Below, one piece after another: positions 6,901 through 8,720 of a DNA stretch of 8,720 nt. Under the pieces are notes generated by a model. That model had not been told where the DNA came from and did not search any database. It saw nothing but the letters and a program-made list of their open reading frames with translations. The DNA lies in assembly GCA_964468725.1 (NCBI GenBank), contig CAYXVU010000251.1, forward strand, positions 1-8,720. The letters run 5' to 3'. Origin of the DNA: CAYXVU01 sp964468725. GTDB lineage: Bacteria > Acidobacteriota > Blastocatellia > UBA7656. Positions within the stretch are counted from its first letter, which is position 1. Each line of letters begins with the position of its first letter. The position numbers were made by a program, and so were the translations under genes.

Positions 6901-7679
6901 ACGAACTCCTGCAAGTAGCCGAGCAGCTTCGCATCTTGATCGCTCGACGCGCCATCCAACCCGACAAACCCCGCGCCTTCGATCAAGCGGATGTCGGCGG
7001 CAAAACCTTTTTCACGAGTGAAGTCGGCAAAGGCTTCCAGACCCGGACGCACGATGCGCGCGCCGAGCGCGGGCGGAAAGTTGACAACGATTGTGAAACG
7101 AGAAGCACGATCTTCAGCGGGTAAGGAAGCACGAACCTGCTCGATAGCCCGTTCGATGGCACTGGCGCGCGGCGCGATTTCGGCGGCGCTGCTCTTTGGG
7201 CTGGCGACAGTGAGCATCAAGGTTGCCGTGTCGCCGAAGTCGCGGATGAAATGGATCGGGCCTGCGCCATCCGGCAGATCGTTGATGCTGTTAAGTCGAA
7301 AGGCGACATCATCAAGCTGCTTGCTGCGCTCGCTCTGATTCGACTGGTCATCGAGTTCAAGGTAGACAATCGAAACGCTGGTGCGTGAAATGGATTCGAT
7401 TTTGGTCACTAAGGCATTGGCCGCCATCTGCTCTTCGACCTTTTTCGTAACCAATTGTTCGATCTTTTCGGCGCTCGCGCCTGGCCAACTGGTAATGGCC
7501 ACCGCTTGTCGCACGGCAATCTCCGGGTCTTTGCGCTGTGGCATGCTGAAGTAGGCGAAGACGCCCCACAAAGAGACGCCGACGAGCAACACCCAAGAGA
7601 TTTGTCGAACCTCGACGAAGAAGCGCGCCGTGTTGTGAGTCTTTTGAATGATCTCTTCGTCTGTTTTTCCGTGTGCCAT
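3990..7679 (-). CDS. RND-family efflux transporter permease subunit (AcrB-like, enlarged first porter domain)
   Basis: This is a 1229-residue inner-membrane proton-driven pump, the core of a tripartite exporter. It shows the RND plan: TM1 at about 28-45, a large porter region to about 490, TM2-TM6 at about 491-646, TM7 at about 680-698, a second porter region to about 1025, TM8-TM12 at about 1028-1183, then an acidic cytoplasmic tail of about 45 residues. The early motif TSWPGASAEKIEQLVTKKVE (63-82) is typical. TM4 keeps both proton-relay aspartates in GLLVDDPVV (Asp559, Asp560), and Arg1129 in RLRP matches the TM11 arginine. In TM10, however, LVGVIVSHIIVLFDF (1091-1105) has Ser1097-His1098 where AcrB has Lys940-Asn941. 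Usual RND pumps have about 1020-1050 residues; the excess lies mostly at about 162-294, inside the first porter subdomain. The start is supported by GGAGG 6 bases upstream. It follows an adaptor gene by 64 bases and converges on the zinc-finger gene, their stops 17 bases apart. Substrate is unknown; the sequence does not look like the heavy-metal (CusA) subgroup. Confidence 0.93.
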   Translation of the reverse strand: MAHGKTDEEIIQKTHNTARFFVEVRQISWVLLVGVSLWGVFAYFSMPQRKDPEIAVRQAVAITSWPGASAEKIEQLVTKKVEEQMAANALVTKIESISRTSVSIVYLELDDQSNQSERSKQLDDVAFRLNSINDLPDGAGPIHFIRDFGDTATLMLTVASPKSSAAEIAPRASAIERAIEQVRASLPAEDRASRFTIVVNFPPALGARIVRPGLEAFADFTREKGFAADIRLIEGAGFVGLDGASSDQDAKLLGYLQEFVRERMQASGFHPDTWEAAIIRDPKETQARIAAVAGDKYTYRELDDFTDRIAKTLKTLPQVSKVERKGLLDEKVYLVYSQERLASYGVTLSQLPNILKGRNLTVAGGQIDVQGKNVTIDPSGEFKSENEIGDVVVSFSKSGAPVYLRDLFDISRAYENPARYLNFFNGKDAQGNWQRTRAVTLSVQMRSGETIGKFGEAVDQALAGMGSQLPDDLTLARTSDQPRQVEESVDLFMVSLYEAIILVVLVSLIGFWEWRSALLMALAIPITLAMTFGMMHVLNIDLQQISIATLIIALGLLVDDPVVAGDAIKRELAIGHPPLIAAWLGPTKLAGAIMFATITNIVAYLPFLSLGGDTGAFLYSMPVVITCSLVASRLASMTFIPLLGYYLVKSKAERPMHERRQQGFAAWYYRIGTAAINHRWKVLVGSLAFLALGAFFMSQLKTQFFPKDLSYLAYVDVWLPEDAPLEATNKVARRTETVIREVFREYGEAHPEDEGKPHELLRSLTTFVGGGGPRFWFSISPEQQQLNYAQIIIEVIDKHETAHLVAPMQEALSAKIPEARIDVRQLESGKAVGLPVSIRISGDDAATMRAQAEAVMNIFRAIPEAARPRDDWGDESFTVKLQTDSDRANLTGITNLDVAAASATALSGYRLTSLREGDKQIPVVAQLRMEERARLDDINNLYVYSSSGSQRVPLRQVSSVSYQMQTEKLRRRNQFRTITVSCSPVEGVLASEVMAAARPQLEAFAKGLPPGYHMEIGGEEESQDEGFRDLAIVLGISVAAIFLTLVFQFKSAIKPLIVFAAVPYGTVGALAVLWLMGSPFGFMAFLGIVSLVGVIVSHIIVLFDFIEEKQAEGEPLKEALLDAGIMRLRPVLITVGATVIALFPLAAHGGPLWEPMCYAQIGGLTAATFITLLLVPVIYSIVVLDLKLIKWEAHEGLAPEESRETPTGEAAPDALDLDGLDAAIVKGEN

Positions 7680-7685
7680 GATGAG

Positions 7686-7690
7686 CCTCC
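7686..7690 (-). promoter_or_regulatory. Ribosome binding site GGAGG of the RND permease gene
   Basis: CCTCC on the plus strand (GGAGG on the transcript) lies 6 bases before the ATG at 7679-7677, an ideal spacing that fixes the permease start. Confidence 0.8.
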
Positions 7691-7708
7691 TCGTTGGTTA
7701 CCTCTGCT

Positions 7709-7733
7709 TGCGAGCGCGCCGGACGCGCTCGCA
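7709..7733 (-). other. Perfect 10-bp stem hairpin between adaptor and permease genes
   Basis: TGCGAGCGCG (7709-7718) and CGCGCTCGCA (7724-7733) are exact reverse complements around a 5-base CCGGA loop. The hairpin fills the middle of the 64-base spacer between the adaptor stop (7744) and the permease ribosome binding site (7690). No U-tract follows on the transcript, so a full intrinsic terminator is unlikely. A partial attenuator, or a structure that protects the upstream message from 3' decay and sets the adaptor-to-pump ratio, fits better; this is inference. Confidence 0.65.
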
Positions 7734-7743
7734 GCGGTCGCGG

Positions 7744-8720
7744 TTACGGAATGACCTGCACAGCTTCGCCGTCTACGAGTCGCGCCGCACCGGCAGTGAT
7801 GACGCGTTCGCCGACCTGCACGCCGGAGGTCACCGCCACGCGATTGCCGTAAGCTTCGCCGAGCGTCACATTGCGCAAACGCCCGTGCGGCTTGCCGTCG
7901 CGCTCTTCGATGACAAAGAGCGAGTATTGATCGGGCTGATCCTGCGACCGGACTATGGCATTTAAGGGGACAACGGCGAGGCCTTCACCTGTAGCAGCCG
8001 TTGCCAGCGTCAGGGAAGCGATCATGCCGACTTTGAGCAGCCGACCGGCATTGACGATGGAGACTTCGACGGTGAACAACCGCGTCTGTTGATCTGCCGA
8101 AGGCGCAAGGGAGGAGATTTGCCCGGTAAAGGTTCTTCCCGGCAAAGCATCCAGTTCGACCGTCAGCGTGCTGCCGGTTTGCAGATTTTGCACTTCCAGA
8201 TCGGGCACCCCGAACTGCGCTTTGACGACGGCGGTGTCCGCGAGCACAAACGCAGGCTTGCCGGGCGAGATCAATTCGCCGACTTCGACCGTGCGGTCAA
8301 GAACGAGTCCGTCAATGGGAGAGCGCAGCAAGGTGTCGTCTCTCGAAATTGCCGCCGCATTGCGCGCCGCTTCGGCGGCGGCGATTTGCGCTTCGACGAC
8401 TGCGAGTTGCGATTTCGCCGTCTCGATCTTGGCTTTATACAGATCGTATTGTGATTTCGCCGAGTCGTACTCCGGTTTGGTCAGGCTCTGGGTAGCGAAC
8501 AGGGCTTCGGCGCGTTCGAAATCGAGGCGCGCTTTTTCCAAGCCGACTTGGGCTTCGCCCAGTTGCTTGGTGCTGGTGACGAGGGTAGCGCGCATCTGCG
8601 CGAGTTGCCCATCGGCTTGATCGACTCTGACGGCGTAATCTTTGGCGCGCACTCTGCCCAGCACAGCCCCGCGCCCCACCGCATCGCCTTGCTGCACCGG
8701 ACGCAAGCGGCCATCAACGC
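7744..8720 (-). CDS. RND efflux periplasmic adaptor subunit (HlyD/AcrA membrane fusion family), 5' truncated
   Basis: These are the C-terminal 324 complete residues of a periplasmic adaptor that links an RND pump to an outer-membrane channel. The frame is open to the right edge of the window, so the TTG at 8706 is internal. In-window numbering starts at the codon ending at 8718. The first half of the lipoyl (biotinyl-like) domain is VDGRLRPVQQGDAV (1-14). A long alpha-hairpin with Ala/Gln/Leu heptads spans about 30-122. The second lipoyl half is DTLLRSPIDGLVLDRTVEVG (128-147). Beta-barrel and membrane-proximal domains follow: KAQFGVPDLEV (166-176), GRLLKVGMIASLTL (225-238), VPLNAIV (250-256) and GVQVGERVITAGAARLVDGE (299-318). 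The missing N-terminus should hold a signal peptide or lipobox. It precedes the permease in the same direction by 64 bases, the normal adaptor-pump order, so the two probably form one operon with its promoter to the right of the window. Confidence 0.92.
   Translation of the reverse strand, partial: VDGRLRPVQQGDAVGRGAVLGRVRAKDYAVRVDQADGQLAQMRATLVTSTKQLGEAQVGLEKARLDFERAEALFATQSLTKPEYDSAKSQYDLYKAKIETAKSQLAVVEAQIAAAEAARNAAAISRDDTLLRSPIDGLVLDRTVEVGELISPGKPAFVLADTAVVKAQFGVPDLEVQNLQTGSTLTVELDALPGRTFTGQISSLAPSADQQTRLFTVEVSIVNAGRLLKVGMIASLTLATAATGEGLAVVPLNAIVRSQDQPDQYSLFVIEERDGKPHGRLRNVTLGEAYGNRVAVTSGVQVGERVITAGAARLVDGEAVQVIP

Noticed and set aside
8366..8386. GC-rich GCCGC/GGCGGC hairpin inside the adaptor gene
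   Set aside because: It falls within Ala-rich coiled-coil codons and is explained by coding composition.
8704..8706. TTG as a start codon of the adaptor gene
   Set aside because: Reading continues to the right edge with VDGRL, part of the first lipoyl half-motif, and no signal peptide has appeared yet.

Overview
The window is protein-coding bacterial DNA of moderately high G+C. It carries six genes and no RNA genes, insertion sequences, CRISPR arrays or prophage genes that I can see. The organism is Gram-negative: there is a lipoprotein signal and an RND-type tripartite efflux system. The gene mix (GH63-like glucosidase, prokaryotic-type glycogen debranching enzyme, small zinc-finger anti-sigma-like protein, oversized RND permease) fits an environmental lineage such as Acidobacteriota. 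That is an impression from gene content, not a demonstrated placement.

Layout. Bases 2-910 (+) are the 3' end of a GH63/MGH1-like glucosidase whose N-terminal part lies left of the window. A 79-base gap with a perfect 11-bp inverted repeat leads to a YHS-domain lipoprotein (990-1517, +). A 164-base gap with weak hairpins follows, then an amylo-alpha-1,6-glucosidase (1682-3709, +). Its stop codon overlaps by 4 bases the start of an 88-residue zf-HC2/ZAS-type protein (3706-3972, +). After only 17 bases, a convergent minus-strand block begins. Read in its own direction, this block is a periplasmic adaptor (membrane fusion protein, 8720-7744, its start beyond the right edge), a 64-base spacer with a perfect 10-bp stem hairpin, and a 1229-residue RND permease (7679-3990).

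How the genes work together. The plus-strand block looks like alpha-glucan or glucoside metabolism: one enzyme trims alpha-glucosidic substrates and the other removes alpha-1,6 branches. The zinc-finger protein is translationally coupled to the debranching enzyme and has no sigma factor beside it here. The minus-strand block is an adaptor plus inner-membrane pump. Its outer-membrane channel is not in the window and may lie to the right or elsewhere.

Most unusual points. The RND permease has an extra region of about 130 residues in its first porter subdomain, and Ser-His where AcrB has the proton-relay Lys940-Asn941, although both TM4 aspartates are kept. An orphan anti-sigma-like protein is coupled to a debranching enzyme. 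Two perfect intergenic inverted repeats have no U-tract. I found no convincing evidence of a wholly new system.
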